A DNA stretch of 10,570 nucleotides from Clostridia bacterium (GTDB lineage Bacteria > Bacillota > Clostridia > Oscillospirales > QAKW01), in contig JAFSBD010000155.1 of assembly GCA_017442025.1 (NCBI GenBank), positions 1 through 10,570 of the forward strand. The letters are read 5' to 3'. The notes below the pieces were generated by a model, which saw only the letters and a list, made by a program, of their open reading frames with translations, was not told the origin of the DNA and ran no database searches. Shown here one piece after another: positions 1 to 7,629 of the stretch. The translations under genes and the position numbers were made by a program. The first letter of the stretch is position 1. Each line of letters starts with the position of its first letter.

Positions 1-527
1 AGATCGGCGATCTCATAGACCGTTTCGGCCTTATCGGCGGACTTTGCGCCGATGATGACCTCGGTGGACTCCTCGCCCACCTTTTTAAGAATCTTATCCA
101 ACCCCTTTTGGAAGAGATAGGTGGTATAAGACCCTTCGGGCAGGGTCTCCTTGCGGCCCTTCAAGAGGGCGTAGAGCCCTTCCATAGAGAAGGCCTCCTC
201 CCCGCTTTCATAGATGGGGTTGGTAAAGCAGCTATCGGTGCCCAAATGGCAGGCAGGACCGTCCTTTTTCACCAAAATGGTCAGGGCATCCCCATCGCAA
301 TCGGCGGTGATGGAGAGAATATGCTGATAATTACCGCTGGTCTCCCCTTTGAGCCAAAGTTCCTGCCGCGAGCGGCTCCAAAAGCAGGTCAGCCCTTTCT
401 CCAAGGAGATCTGCAGGCTCTCCTTATTCATATAGGCCAGGGTCAGCACCTTTTTGCTCTCCGCATCCACAACGATGGCGGGGATCAGGCCTTTTTCATC
501 AAATTTCAGTTTCTCAATATCCAGCAT
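1..527 (-). CDS. hisIE: HisIE, phosphoribosyl-AMP cyclohydrolase / phosphoribosyl-ATP pyrophosphatase (3' end beyond window)
   Basis: Bifunctional enzyme for steps 2 and 3 of histidine synthesis: pyrophosphate removal from PR-ATP, then ring opening of PR-AMP. From the ATG at 527, 175 whole codons are visible before the left edge. The cyclohydrolase domain is residues 1 to about 105: WSRSRQELWLKGETSGN (50-66), metal-binding DCDGD (76-80), and zinc cysteines in ACHLG (92-96) and SCF (99-101). The usual ACHTG is ACHLG here. The pyrophosphatase domain starts near residue 112 with GSYTTYLFQKGLDKILKKVG and the acidic EES.E motif near 162-166. Fused HisIE proteins are about 200-210 residues, so about 30 are missing because of the window edge, not because the gene is broken. 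The start lies 2 bp after the hisF stop, with GAGG 8 nt upstream. It is the last visible gene of the operon. Confidence 0.95.
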   Translation of the reverse strand, partial: MLDIEKLKFDEKGLIPAIVVDAESKKVLTLAYMNKESLQISLEKGLTCFWSRSRQELWLKGETSGNYQHILSITADCDGDALTILVKKDGPACHLGTDSCFTNPIYESGEEAFSMEGLYALLKGRKETLPEGSYTTYLFQKGLDKILKKVGEESTEVIIGAKSADKAETVYEIAD

Positions 528-529
528 GG

Positions 530-1288
530 TTAGAACCTCACATTAATTTCATTTTCCTTTAAAAGTTGCTTGAGATCGGCGATCTTCACCTCGCCGAAAT
601 GGAAGATGGAGGCGGCCAGCCCCGCATCCACCTTGGGGAGCGCCTTAAAGAGTTTAACAAAATCCTCGGCGCACCCCGCACCGCCCGAGGCGATAACGGG
701 AACATTCACCGCATTGGAGACGGCCTCCAACATCGGGAGATCAAAGCCACCCTTCACTCCATCGGTATCGATGGAATTGAGGACCACCTCGCCTGCACCG
801 TCGGCCACGCAACGCTTGATCCATTCGATGGCCTCCATGCCGGTATTTTCCCGACCGCCCTTGGCAAAAACGCGAAAGACCCCATCGACTCGTTTCACAT
901 CCGCCGATAAAACAACGCATTGATCGCCATACTTTTGGGCGGCCTCTTTGATGAGGGCGGGGTTGCGGATGGCGCCGGAATTGACGCTCACCTTATCGGC
1001 ACCGCATTTGAGCACCCGATCGAAATCCTCCAAGGTATTGATGCCGCCGCCAACGGTAAGAGGGATAAAGATGGTGCTTGCCACCTCTTTTAAAATATCG
1101 GTAAAGAGGGCGCGCCCCTCCGCCGAGGCGGTGATATCATAAAATACCAGCTCATCGGCGCCGCATTCGCTATAATATTTCCCCAGCTCGATGGGGGAAG
1201 AAACATCCGAAAGGCCCTGAAAATTCACGCCCTTCACCACCCGCCCGTCTTTGACGTCCAGGCAGGGTATAATTCGTTTGGTTATCAT
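530..1288 (-). CDS. hisF: HisF, imidazole glycerol phosphate synthase cyclase subunit
   Basis: A (beta/alpha)8-barrel subunit that uses ammonia delivered by HisH to convert PRFAR into imidazole glycerol phosphate and AICAR. At 252 residues it is full length for the family. Both catalytic aspartates are in the expected places: D11 in IIPCLDVKDGRVVKG and D130 in VVLSADVKRVDG. Phosphate-binding glycines are seen in TVGGGI (78-83) and in VIASGGAG. The start ATG at 1288 overlaps the hisA stop as ATGA and has GAGGTGG a few bases upstream. HisF and HisH work as a heterodimer; here hisA lies between their genes, the common order hisH-hisA-hisF. Confidence 0.98.
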   Translation of the reverse strand: MITKRIIPCLDVKDGRVVKGVNFQGLSDVSSPIELGKYYSECGADELVFYDITASAEGRALFTDILKEVASTIFIPLTVGGGINTLEDFDRVLKCGADKVSVNSGAIRNPALIKEAAQKYGDQCVVLSADVKRVDGVFRVFAKGGRENTGMEAIEWIKRCVADGAGEVVLNSIDTDGVKGGFDLPMLEAVSNAVNVPVIASGGAGCAEDFVKLFKALPKVDAGLAASIFHFGEVKIADLKQLLKENEINVRF

Positions 1289-1998
1289 TTGGCCACCTCG
1301 ATCGCTTGCTTTAAGTCGATGGCGCCGACATAATAGGCCTTGCCGATGATGGCGCCGTAAAGATCCATCGCCCGCAGGGCTTCAATATCCTCCATGGAGG
1401 ATACCCCGCCCGATGCGATCAGATCGATGCTGAATTTCTTGCTCAGCGTTTCATAAAGGGTTCGGTTGGTGCCTTGCATGGCGCCGTCCTTGGAGATATC
1501 GGTGCAGATCACTGTTTGCACCCCTAAAGCCTCCATGCGGGCAAAAAAGGCATCGGCGGAACAATCGGATTTCTCGGTCCAGCCCTTGATGGCAACATAT
1601 CCGTCCTTGAGATCCACGCCAACGGCGACCTTTTCGCCGAACTCCGCCAGCGCGGCTTCCAAAAAGGCAGGATCTTCCACCGCGGCAGTGCCCAAAATGA
1701 TCCGATCCACCCCGATAGAAAGATAGGCTTTCGCGATCTCCATATTGCGGATGCCGCCTCCGACCTCCACAAAAAGGTCGGTATTTTCGACAATTTTTTG
1801 AATGGTTGCAAGATTTTGGGGCACGCCGCTTTTGGCGGCTTCCAGATCCACCAGATGGATGAATTTCGCCCCCGCCGCCTCAAAATCCTTGGCAACGGCG
1901 AGAGGGTCCTCATTATAGACGGTCATCTGGGCGTAATCGCCCTTGAAAAGGCGCACCACCTTACCGCCCACTAAATCAATAGCAGGAAAAATGTTCAT
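1285..1998 (-). CDS. hisA: HisA, ProFAR isomerase
   Basis: Amadori isomerase that converts ProFAR to PRFAR, the substrate of HisF-HisH. It is a 237-residue (beta/alpha)8 barrel homologous to HisF. The catalytic aspartates are visible as D8 in FPAIDLVGGKVVRL and D129 in VAVGVDLKDG. Phosphate-binding glycine loops appear in VEVGGGIRN (78-86) and LIASGGVSS. The start ATG at 1998 overlaps the hisH stop as ATGA, with GAGGTG about 5 nt upstream. The 3' end overlaps hisF the same way. It is assigned to HisA rather than the dual-substrate PriA because it sits in a complete his operon, and no tryptophan gene is nearby. Confidence 0.97.
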   Translation of the reverse strand: MNIFPAIDLVGGKVVRLFKGDYAQMTVYNEDPLAVAKDFEAAGAKFIHLVDLEAAKSGVPQNLATIQKIVENTDLFVEVGGGIRNMEIAKAYLSIGVDRIILGTAAVEDPAFLEAALAEFGEKVAVGVDLKDGYVAIKGWTEKSDCSADAFFARMEALGVQTVICTDISKDGAMQGTNRTLYETLSKKFSIDLIASGGVSSMEDIEALRAMDLYGAIIGKAYYVGAIDLKQAIEVAK

Positions 1999-2612
1999 AG
2001 TTTCACCTCACAAAAGGCTTTCAAAATGGCAAGCCCGACCTTCCCGCTCTTTTCGGGATGGAATTGGCAACCGAAAACATTGCCCTTCGCCACCGCGGCG
2101 GTGAGGGTTTTGCCATATTCGGTGGAGGCGGCCAGGCTATCCCCCACCCCTTCTGCATAGAAGGAATGAACGAAATAGACATGATCCCCCTCTTGGATTC
2201 CCTCAAAAAGCGGGCAATCCGCCTGATGAAATTTCAGCGCATTCCAGCCGATATGGGGGATCTTCAGCTCCGCGGGAAGCTTGCCCTCCATGCCGACCAC
2301 CGCGCCGGGCAAAAGCCCCAGCCCCTCATGCTCGCCGTATTCATAACTTTTTTCAAAAAGCATCTGCATTCCAAGGCAGATCCCCATCAGGGGCTTGCCC
2401 GCCTTGGCCTGCTCGATAACAAATTGGTCCAGACCGCTCTCCTTTAATTTGGCGGCGGCATCCCCAAAGGCGCCAACGCCGGGCAGGATCAACCGATCGG
2501 CCTTAGATAACTCCTTGGGATCGCCGGAAACGAATGCCTCTTCCCCGATCGCCTTAAAGGAGGAACGCAGGGAGAATAGGTTCCCCACACCGTAGTCGAT
2601 AATTCCTATCAT
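1995..2612 (-). CDS. hisH: HisH, imidazole glycerol phosphate synthase glutaminase subunit
   Basis: Class I glutamine amidotransferase that releases ammonia from glutamine and passes it to HisF. Length is 205 residues, normal for HisH. The catalytic triad is visible: nucleophile C79 in MGICLGMQMLFE, and H185 with E187 in GCQFHPEKSG. The N-terminus IGIIDYGVGNLFSL and the oxyanion-region LPGVGAFGD (43-51) are typical. The start ATG at 2612 directly follows the hisB stop codon (2615-2613), with GGGAG about 10 nt upstream. The gene ends in an ATGA overlap with hisA. Confidence 0.97.
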   Translation of the reverse strand: MIGIIDYGVGNLFSLRSSFKAIGEEAFVSGDPKELSKADRLILPGVGAFGDAAAKLKESGLDQFVIEQAKAGKPLMGICLGMQMLFEKSYEYGEHEGLGLLPGAVVGMEGKLPAELKIPHIGWNALKFHQADCPLFEGIQEGDHVYFVHSFYAEGVGDSLAASTEYGKTLTAAVAKGNVFGCQFHPEKSGKVGLAILKAFCEVKL

Positions 2613-3194
2613 TTATAACACTCCCTTGGTTGAGGGCACCGCATCGGTGCCGTCGGTCGCCACCGCCGCCTTGAGGGCGCGGGCCACCGCCTTGAATGCG
2701 CCTTCCGCAATATGATGAGAATTGGTGCCCGCCAGCTTGCGGATATGCAAGCTCATGGGGCATTGGCGGGTGAAGGCGAGGAAAAATTCTTCGATCAGCT
2801 CGGTATCGAAGGTGCCGATCTTTTGGACGGCGATGGGCAGGTCAAAGCCCAAAAAGCTCCGCCCCGATATATCGCAGGCCGCCAAAATCAACGCCTCATC
2901 CATCGGCAGGATCATGTTGCCATAGCGGATAATGCCCCGCTTTTCGCCCAGGGCCTGCTCAAAGGCCTTGCCCAGGCAGATGCCGATATCCTCAACGGTA
3001 TGATGGTCATCCACCTCAATATCCCCCTTGCACCGCACCGCCAGGTCAAATTTCCCGTGGGCGGCAAAGAGGGTAAGCATATGGTCTAAAAATCCGCAAC
3101 CGGTTTGGATGTTGCTTTGGCCGCTTCCGTCTAAATTCAAAATTAAGGTGATATCGGTCTCCGCTGTTTTACGAATCACTTCGGCTGATCTCAT
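2613..3194 (-). CDS. hisB: HisB, imidazoleglycerol-phosphate dehydratase
   Basis: Dehydrates imidazole glycerol phosphate to imidazole acetol phosphate. At 193 residues this is the monofunctional enzyme: the N-terminal HAD phosphatase domain of the enterobacterial bifunctional HisB is absent. Manganese-binding motifs are visible as GCGFLDHML (32-40), DDHHTVED (62-69) and the second histidine pair in NSHHIAEGAFKA (158-169). The C-terminus STKGVL is characteristic. The start ATG at 3194 overlaps the hisC stop as ATGA and has GGAGA about 7 nt upstream. Because no phosphatase is fused, a separate histidinol phosphatase must be encoded elsewhere. Confidence 0.98.
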   Translation of the reverse strand: MRSAEVIRKTAETDITLILNLDGSGQSNIQTGCGFLDHMLTLFAAHGKFDLAVRCKGDIEVDDHHTVEDIGICLGKAFEQALGEKRGIIRYGNMILPMDEALILAACDISGRSFLGFDLPIAVQKIGTFDTELIEEFFLAFTRQCPMSLHIRKLAGTNSHHIAEGAFKAVARALKAAVATDGTDAVPSTKGVL

Positions 3195-4243
3195 TGGATA
3201 ATCTCCTTTATTATTTCTATCATTTTTTGCATCTGCTCTGGGGTGCCGATGGTGATGCGGTTGAACTCCTTAATGCGCTCCTTTCTGAAATGGCGCACCA
3301 AGATCCCCTTCTCCTTTAAGGCCAGATAAAGAGCCTCGCCCCCCACCTTGGGATGGCGGGCAAAAAGGAAGTTGGCATCCGAGGGCAAAACCTCAAAGCC
3401 CAGCCCCTCCAAAGCCTTTGCAGTTTGGGTGCGGGTTTCGATGATGGCGGCGCATTTTTCTTGGTAATAGCGTTCCGCCTCCACCGTTGCCTCCCCCAAA
3501 AGAAGGGTGAGGCGGTTGATATTATAGGGGTTGGTGGAATATTTGATCTTCTCCAGATCGGCGATCAGCGCGGGGGAGCCAAAGGCATAGCCCAACCGCC
3601 CGCCTGCCAGGCAACGGGATTTGGAAAAGGTGCGGCAGACCAAAAGGTTCTCATACCGCTCGATCAGCTGATAGCAGCTCACGCCCCCGAAATCCACATA
3701 CGCCTCATCGATCACCACCACCCCATCGGGATTGCTCTTTAAGATCCCTTCAATCGCCGAAAGGGGCAGGGAGATGCCGGTGGGTGCGTTGGGATTGGCG
3801 ATAACAATCAGTTTATTTTTGCCAAAATATTCCTCATAGTTGATGGTGAAATCCTCTTTCAAGGTGATTTCTTCATATTCCACCCCATGCAGATCCCCAA
3901 AAACAGGATAAAACCCATAGGTGATATCGGGGAAGATCGCCCCATTTTGGCCATAGGCCATGAAGGCGAAATTGAGGATATCATCCGAGCCGTTGGAAAG
4001 AAAGATGTTGCTCTCCTTCAACCCGTAGAGGGCGGCAAGCTTTTCCTTCAAGCCTTTGGCGGTGGGGTCGGAATAAAGCCGCAGGTTCTCCACCTGCTCC
4101 CCGCTCATCGCCGCTACCACCGCGGGGGCGGGTGGGTAGGGGGATTCGTTGGTATTCAGTTTAATATAGTCCATATCCCGCGGCTGCTCGCCGGGGGTAT
4201 AGGCCTCCAGTGCCGCATAGCGGTCTTTTAAAAATCTGCTCAT
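3191..4243 (-). CDS. hisC: HisC, histidinol-phosphate aminotransferase
   Basis: PLP-dependent class I/II aminotransferase that converts imidazole acetol phosphate to histidinol phosphate. Length is 350 residues, normal for HisC. Visible motifs are the substrate-binding KLNTNESPYPP (28-38), SNGSDDIL (83-90), NPNAPTGIS (151-159), and D179/Y182 in VVVIDEAYVDF, which contact PLP. The PLP-forming lysine is K208 in RTFSKSRCLAGGRLGYA; the loop after it differs from the common SKAFGLAGLRLGY. The start ATG at 4243 overlaps the hisD stop as ATGA and is preceded by GGAAG. The hisC position between hisD and hisB is a common Gram-positive layout. Confidence 0.96.
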   Translation of the reverse strand: MSRFLKDRYAALEAYTPGEQPRDMDYIKLNTNESPYPPAPAVVAAMSGEQVENLRLYSDPTAKGLKEKLAALYGLKESNIFLSNGSDDILNFAFMAYGQNGAIFPDITYGFYPVFGDLHGVEYEEITLKEDFTINYEEYFGKNKLIVIANPNAPTGISLPLSAIEGILKSNPDGVVVIDEAYVDFGGVSCYQLIERYENLLVCRTFSKSRCLAGGRLGYAFGSPALIADLEKIKYSTNPYNINRLTLLLGEATVEAERYYQEKCAAIIETRTQTAKALEGLGFEVLPSDANFLFARHPKVGGEALYLALKEKGILVRHFRKERIKEFNRITIGTPEQMQKMIEIIKEIIQ

Positions 4244-5520
4244 TCTTTTTCTTCCAATCTAATGGTTACGCTCCGCCCGTGGGCGCCAAGGCCTTCTTTT
4301 TCGGCAAAGAAGGCCACCTCTTCCCCGATGCGCTCCAAGGCCTCGCGGCTATAATAAATATACTGACTCTTCTTAACAAAATCGTCCACCGAAAGGGGGC
4401 TGGAAAACCGCGCCGTGCCCCCGGTGGGGAGGGTATGGTTGGGGCCGGCATAATAATCGCCCAACGCCTCGGGGCAGTTGCGCCCCATAAAGATGGAGCC
4501 TGCGTTTTTGATCCCTTCTAAATAATCAAAGGGGTTATCCACCATTAATTCTAAATGCTCGGGGGCGATCTCATTGGCGATATCCATCACCACCTTGAGG
4601 TTTTCGGCGATGATGATCTTGCCGTTGTTATCAATGGATGCCCTTGCGATCTCGGCGCGGGGCAGGAGCGGGATCTGCCGCTCCAGCTCGGCGGAAACCG
4701 CCTCGGCCAATTCCTTGCTCTCGGTAACCAGCACCGCCGAGGCCAGCTTATCATGCTCCGCCTGGGAAAGAAGATCGGCGGCCACATGGGCGGGATTGCT
4801 CTTGCCATCGGCCACCACCAAGATCTCCGAAGGCCCTGCGATCATATCGATGGAGACCAAGCCAAAGACCTGCTTTTTCGCTTCGGCAACAAAAGCATTG
4901 CCGGGCCCTACGATCTTATCCACCTTGGGGATACTCTCCGTTCCATAGGCCAGGGCGGCCACCGCCTGAGCACCGCCCACCTTAAAGATGCGGGTAACGC
5001 CCGCGATCTTGGCGGCCGCCAGAATAACCGGATTGATCTTGCCGTCCTTGCCGGGCGGGCTGACCATAACGATCTCCTTGCAGCCGGCGATCTTGGCGGG
5101 AACGCTATCCATCAAAACGGTGGAAGGATAGGCCGCGGTGCCGCCCGGAACATAAAGACCCACCTTCTCGATGGGGGTGATCTTCTGGCCGGTAACAACG
5201 CCATCGGTCTCATTGACAATATAGCTTGTGCGCACCTGCTTTTGATGGAAGGTGCGGATATTTTCCTCCGCCTTGCGCAGGATCTCCAAAAACTGCGGCT
5301 CCACCGCCCCGAAGGCTTCCTCGATCTCCGCAGGAGTTACCTCCAGCGCCGCAAGGTCGGCACCGTCGAATTTTTTATTATAGGCGAGAAGGGCCTGATC
5401 CCCTTCCTTGCGAACGGTATCGATGATCTCGGCAACGATCCCGCTCACATCCATCTTCGGCTCCACCCGCGCGAAGATCTCGCTATGGGGCAGTTCGCCG
5501 TAGTTCATAATCTTAATCAT
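4240..5520 (-). CDS. hisD: HisD, histidinol dehydrogenase
   Basis: Zinc-dependent NAD enzyme that oxidises L-histidinol in two steps to L-histidine, the last step of the pathway. From the ATG at 5520 it has 426 residues, close to the family norm. Zinc ligands are visible as Q253 and H256 in LLSQAEHD, D355 in GDYYAGPNHTLPT and H414 in GLGAHGRSV; the catalytic pair E321-H322 is in APEHLELM. The glycine-rich GLYVPGGTAAYPSTVLM (121-137) and VGPGNAF are also typical. The frame stays open up to an ATG at 5565. The start at 5520 is preferred because GGAAGAG (5528-5534) lies 7 nt upstream and the next residues, MIKIMNYGEL, fit the family N-terminus. This overlaps the hisG end by 8 bp. Confidence 0.97.
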   Translation of the reverse strand: MIKIMNYGELPHSEIFARVEPKMDVSGIVAEIIDTVRKEGDQALLAYNKKFDGADLAALEVTPAEIEEAFGAVEPQFLEILRKAEENIRTFHQKQVRTSYIVNETDGVVTGQKITPIEKVGLYVPGGTAAYPSTVLMDSVPAKIAGCKEIVMVSPPGKDGKINPVILAAAKIAGVTRIFKVGGAQAVAALAYGTESIPKVDKIVGPGNAFVAEAKKQVFGLVSIDMIAGPSEILVVADGKSNPAHVAADLLSQAEHDKLASAVLVTESKELAEAVSAELERQIPLLPRAEIARASIDNNGKIIIAENLKVVMDIANEIAPEHLELMVDNPFDYLEGIKNAGSIFMGRNCPEALGDYYAGPNHTLPTGGTARFSSPLSVDDFVKKSQYIYYSREALERIGEEVAFFAEKEGLGAHGRSVTIRLEEKE

Positions 5521-6145
5521 GGATCTGCTCTTCCAATCCTTTCCGTATGGCTTGAATAGCCTCATTTTTAAATTTATAGCCTGCCTTATTGGCGATCAAC
5601 CGCGCGCTGATGGGGACGATCGTTTCAAAGGGAACCAGATCGTTTTCCAAAAGCGTCTTGCCCGTCTCAACAATATCGACGATGACATCCGATAACCCCA
5701 AGATCGGGGCGATCTCGATGGAGCCGTTGAGCTTGATGATATCAATGTCTCTGCATTTTTCATTATAATAGGTGGCCGCGATATTGGGGAACTTGGTTGC
5801 CACCTTGAGGGTGCGGCCGCGGGAATCGCGGAAATCCTTTTTGGCGGCCACCGCCATGCGGCATTTGCCCATATTCAGATCCAGCAGTTCATAAACATCG
5901 GGGCGGTATTCCAACAAAATATCCTTTCCCGCCACGCCAATATCCGCCGCCCCGCGCTCCACATAGATGGCAACGTCGGAGGGCTTTACCCAAAAATAGC
6001 GCACCCCTTTTTCGGGGTTTTCAAAGATGAGCTTGCGGTTTTGCTCCTCGATGGAGGGGCATTCAAAGCCCGCCTCTTTAAACATTTTATAGACCTTTTC
6101 GCCCAATCTTCCCTTGGGCAGGGCGATATTAACCATCTTATTCAT
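5513..6145 (-). CDS. hisG: HisG, ATP phosphoribosyltransferase catalytic subunit (short form)
   Basis: Condenses ATP with PRPP, the first and committed step of histidine synthesis. At 210 residues it is the short form (HisG-S), which lacks the C-terminal histidine-sensing domain of long HisG and needs HisZ for activity and feedback control. The N-terminus NIALPKGRLGEK (6-17) and the PRPP-binding segment SDVIVDIVETGKTL (152-165) are clear. The start ATG at 6145 has a strong AAGGAGG (6154-6160) 8 nt upstream; a second ATG at 6136 is less well placed. The gene overlaps both hisZ and hisD by 8 bp, so translation is probably coupled. Confidence 0.97.
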   Translation of the reverse strand: MNKMVNIALPKGRLGEKVYKMFKEAGFECPSIEEQNRKLIFENPEKGVRYFWVKPSDVAIYVERGAADIGVAGKDILLEYRPDVYELLDLNMGKCRMAVAAKKDFRDSRGRTLKVATKFPNIAATYYNEKCRDIDIIKLNGSIEIAPILGLSDVIVDIVETGKTLLENDLVPFETIVPISARLIANKAGYKFKNEAIQAIRKGLEEQIHD

Positions 6146-7244
6146 CCTTCAGCCCTCCTTCGGTAAACCGCAGAACCTTCCCATAGCGAAGATCCTCGGG
6201 CGGGGCGGAGGCAACCAAGACCCGCCCTTGCTCCTGCAAGGCTTCCACCGCCTGCATCAGCGCGAAGGGATCGGCGTTCGGCTCCCGCAAAAGCAGGATA
6301 TCCGCATCATAATCGCTTTCTTGCTTTTCCATCCGCTCCAGCAGATCCAGATAGACCGCAAAGCCGATCGCGCCGCTTTTGCGCCCCAGCTTCTGGAGCA
6401 GTTTATCATACTGACCGCCCGAGAGAACGCCCGCAGGAATCCCCTCGATATAGCCCTTAAAGACCACGCCGCTATAATATTTCATATCGTTGCCAACGGA
6501 GAAATCCACCCGCAGATTGGCGCCATACCCGCTCTGCGCAAGGATGGAGCAAAGGGCTTCAAATTCCGCAAAAGCGCCCCTTTCTTCTTCGGTATCCAGC
6601 AACGCCTTCAAAGCGGGCAGAACCTGCTCCGCGCCCCCGCATTGATCGATCAAAGCCTGCAGTTTGGCTTCCTTGCTCGGCGCGATCCCTTGCTCCGCGC
6701 AAAGAGCAGAAAGCTCATGGCGGCTCTTTTGATGAATGCAACCGAGGGCTTGGGCTTTCGCCTCTTCCGAAAGGCCGCAGGCGGATAGCACCGCCGCCAC
6801 CAACCCCATATGGGAAAGATCCAAAACATAGCGGGGGCTGATCAGTTGCAGGCTCTTGGCGGCCAAAAGCACTACCTCGGCAATTTCATAACTGCCCAGA
6901 TCGCCGATGCATTCCAGCCCCGCCTGCATAATTTCTTTAAAGGTATGGGTACCTTTGGCCACCCGATAAACATTCTCGTTATAATAGACCTTCTGCACCG
7001 CCCCGGGGCGGTCGACGGTATTTTTGATAATAGAAAGGGTAACGTCCGGCTTCAAGGCCAGCAAACGCCCTGTGTGATCGGTAAAGGTAATGACCTCATC
7101 GGAGACCAAAAAGTCCTTATTGCGGACATAAAGGTCATACTCTTCAAAACGGCTCATTTTATATTGGGTATAGCCATACCGCTGATACAGACTGCGCAGG
7201 GCGAAGACCGCCTGCTCATCGTTGCGCATAATGGAATTGTTCAT
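6138..7244 (-). CDS. hisZ: HisZ, ATP phosphoribosyltransferase regulatory subunit
   Basis: Paralogue of the histidyl-tRNA synthetase catalytic core that has no aminoacylation role. It pairs with short HisG to form the hetero-octameric ATP-PRT and carries histidine feedback. From the ATG at 7244 it has 368 residues. Class II synthetase-like motifs remain: KPDVTLS near residue 70, VYYNENVYRVAKGTHTFKE and QAGLECIG near 90-117, and the C-terminal GVLSGGQYDKLLQKLG followed by AIGFAVYLD. The anticodon-binding domain of true HisRS is absent. The frame is open to 7313, but the ATG at 7244 is chosen because GAGGGG lies 8 nt upstream and it overlaps the upstream stop by one base (TAATG). Confidence 0.94.
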   Translation of the reverse strand: MNNSIMRNDEQAVFALRSLYQRYGYTQYKMSRFEEYDLYVRNKDFLVSDEVITFTDHTGRLLALKPDVTLSIIKNTVDRPGAVQKVYYNENVYRVAKGTHTFKEIMQAGLECIGDLGSYEIAEVVLLAAKSLQLISPRYVLDLSHMGLVAAVLSACGLSEEAKAQALGCIHQKSRHELSALCAEQGIAPSKEAKLQALIDQCGGAEQVLPALKALLDTEEERGAFAEFEALCSILAQSGYGANLRVDFSVGNDMKYYSGVVFKGYIEGIPAGVLSGGQYDKLLQKLGRKSGAIGFAVYLDLLERMEKQESDYDADILLLREPNADPFALMQAVEALQEQGRVLVASAPPEDLRYGKVLRFTEGGLKDE

Positions 7245-7540
7245 TAAAGTTTCCCCTCTTCCTTCAAGCGGTCGATAACAATGCGATACCCCTCGTTGCC
7301 GTAGTTGAGGCACTTATTCACCCGGCTGATGGTGGCAGAGGACGCGCCGGTCTCTTTGATCACATCTTTATAGTTGCCCCCCGCCTCCAAGCGGCAGGCA
7401 ACATCAAACCGCTGAGCGATCTCCTGCAGCTCCTTGATGGTACAGGCATCCTCAAAAAAGCGGTAGCATTCCTCCACGCTCCGCAGAGATAATATCGCTT
7501 GGAACAAACGGTCTTTTTCTTGATTTTGAAGTTTACTCAT
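7244..7540 (-). CDS. yerC: TrpR-like regulator of the YerC/HisR family, first gene of the his operon
   Basis: A 98-residue protein with the TrpR-superfamily fold signature of the YerC/YecD group. It is all-helical, with CTIKELQEIAQRFDVACRLEAG (33-54) leading into a helix-turn-helix of about residues 57-81, YKDVIKETGASSATISRVNK, whose SSATISRV segment is the likely recognition helix. From recall, comparative genomics has proposed members of this family as histidine-responsive repressors (HisR) in Firmicutes; I could not check this here. Its place as the first gene, next to a promoter with a palindrome over the -10 box, supports a role as an autoregulated his repressor. Histidine as co-repressor is inference by analogy with TrpR and tryptophan. 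The start has GGAG 8 nt upstream. The gene ends in a TAATG overlap with hisZ. Confidence 0.88.
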   Translation of the reverse strand: MSKLQNQEKDRLFQAILSLRSVEECYRFFEDACTIKELQEIAQRFDVACRLEAGGNYKDVIKETGASSATISRVNKCLNYGNEGYRIVIDRLKEEGKL

Positions 7541-7571
7541 ATGTAGATCTCCACTTCTTATTATATGCCCA

Positions 7572-7593
7572 ATATTTTACCACGCTAAAGTAT
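7572..7593. promoter_or_regulatory. Candidate HisR operator (22-bp imperfect palindrome)
   Basis: Read on the minus strand, arms ATACTTTA and TAAAATAT flank a 6-bp centre GCGTGG; 7 of 8 arm positions are complementary. The palindrome covers the -10 box and most of the -35/-10 spacer, so a bound protein would block RNA polymerase. The TrpR-like regulator encoded immediately downstream is the obvious candidate ligand. That it binds here is inferred. Confidence 0.6.
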
Positions 7594-7602
7594 AAAAGTC
7601 AA
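7574..7602 (-). promoter_or_regulatory. Sigma-A promoter of the his operon
   Basis: On the minus strand TTGACT (7597-7602) and TAAAAT (7574-7579) are separated by exactly 17 bp, a near-consensus sigma-A promoter. The next 30 bp upstream (7603-7632) are almost pure A/T and could act as an UP element. Transcription should start near 7568-7566, leaving a leader of about 26 nt, too short for a T-box or attenuator. Confidence 0.85.
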
Positions 7603-7629
7603 CCTTTTTTATAATATTATTAATTATTT

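Noticed and set aside
1..3566. Repeated 12-mer AGATCGGCGATC, seen near 1, 572 and 3555.
   Set aside because: On the coding strand these encode Ile-Ala-Asp-Leu with the organism's preferred codons in HisIE, HisF and HisC, so the repeats arise from codon choice.
4555..5559. Long open frame of 334 codons on the plus strand opposite hisD.
   Set aside because: It mirrors hisD through codon bias, gives a low-complexity Gly/His/Leu-rich protein with no recognisable motif, and no promoter or terminator serves it.
5521..5565. Longer hisD start at 5565.
   Set aside because: It would extend about 50 bp into hisG, while the ATG at 5520 has a well-spaced ribosome binding site and fits the family N-terminus.
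6114..6788. Open frame of 224 codons on the plus strand opposite hisZ.
   Set aside because: It is a shadow of the real gene, with no family signature and no promoter or terminator to serve it.
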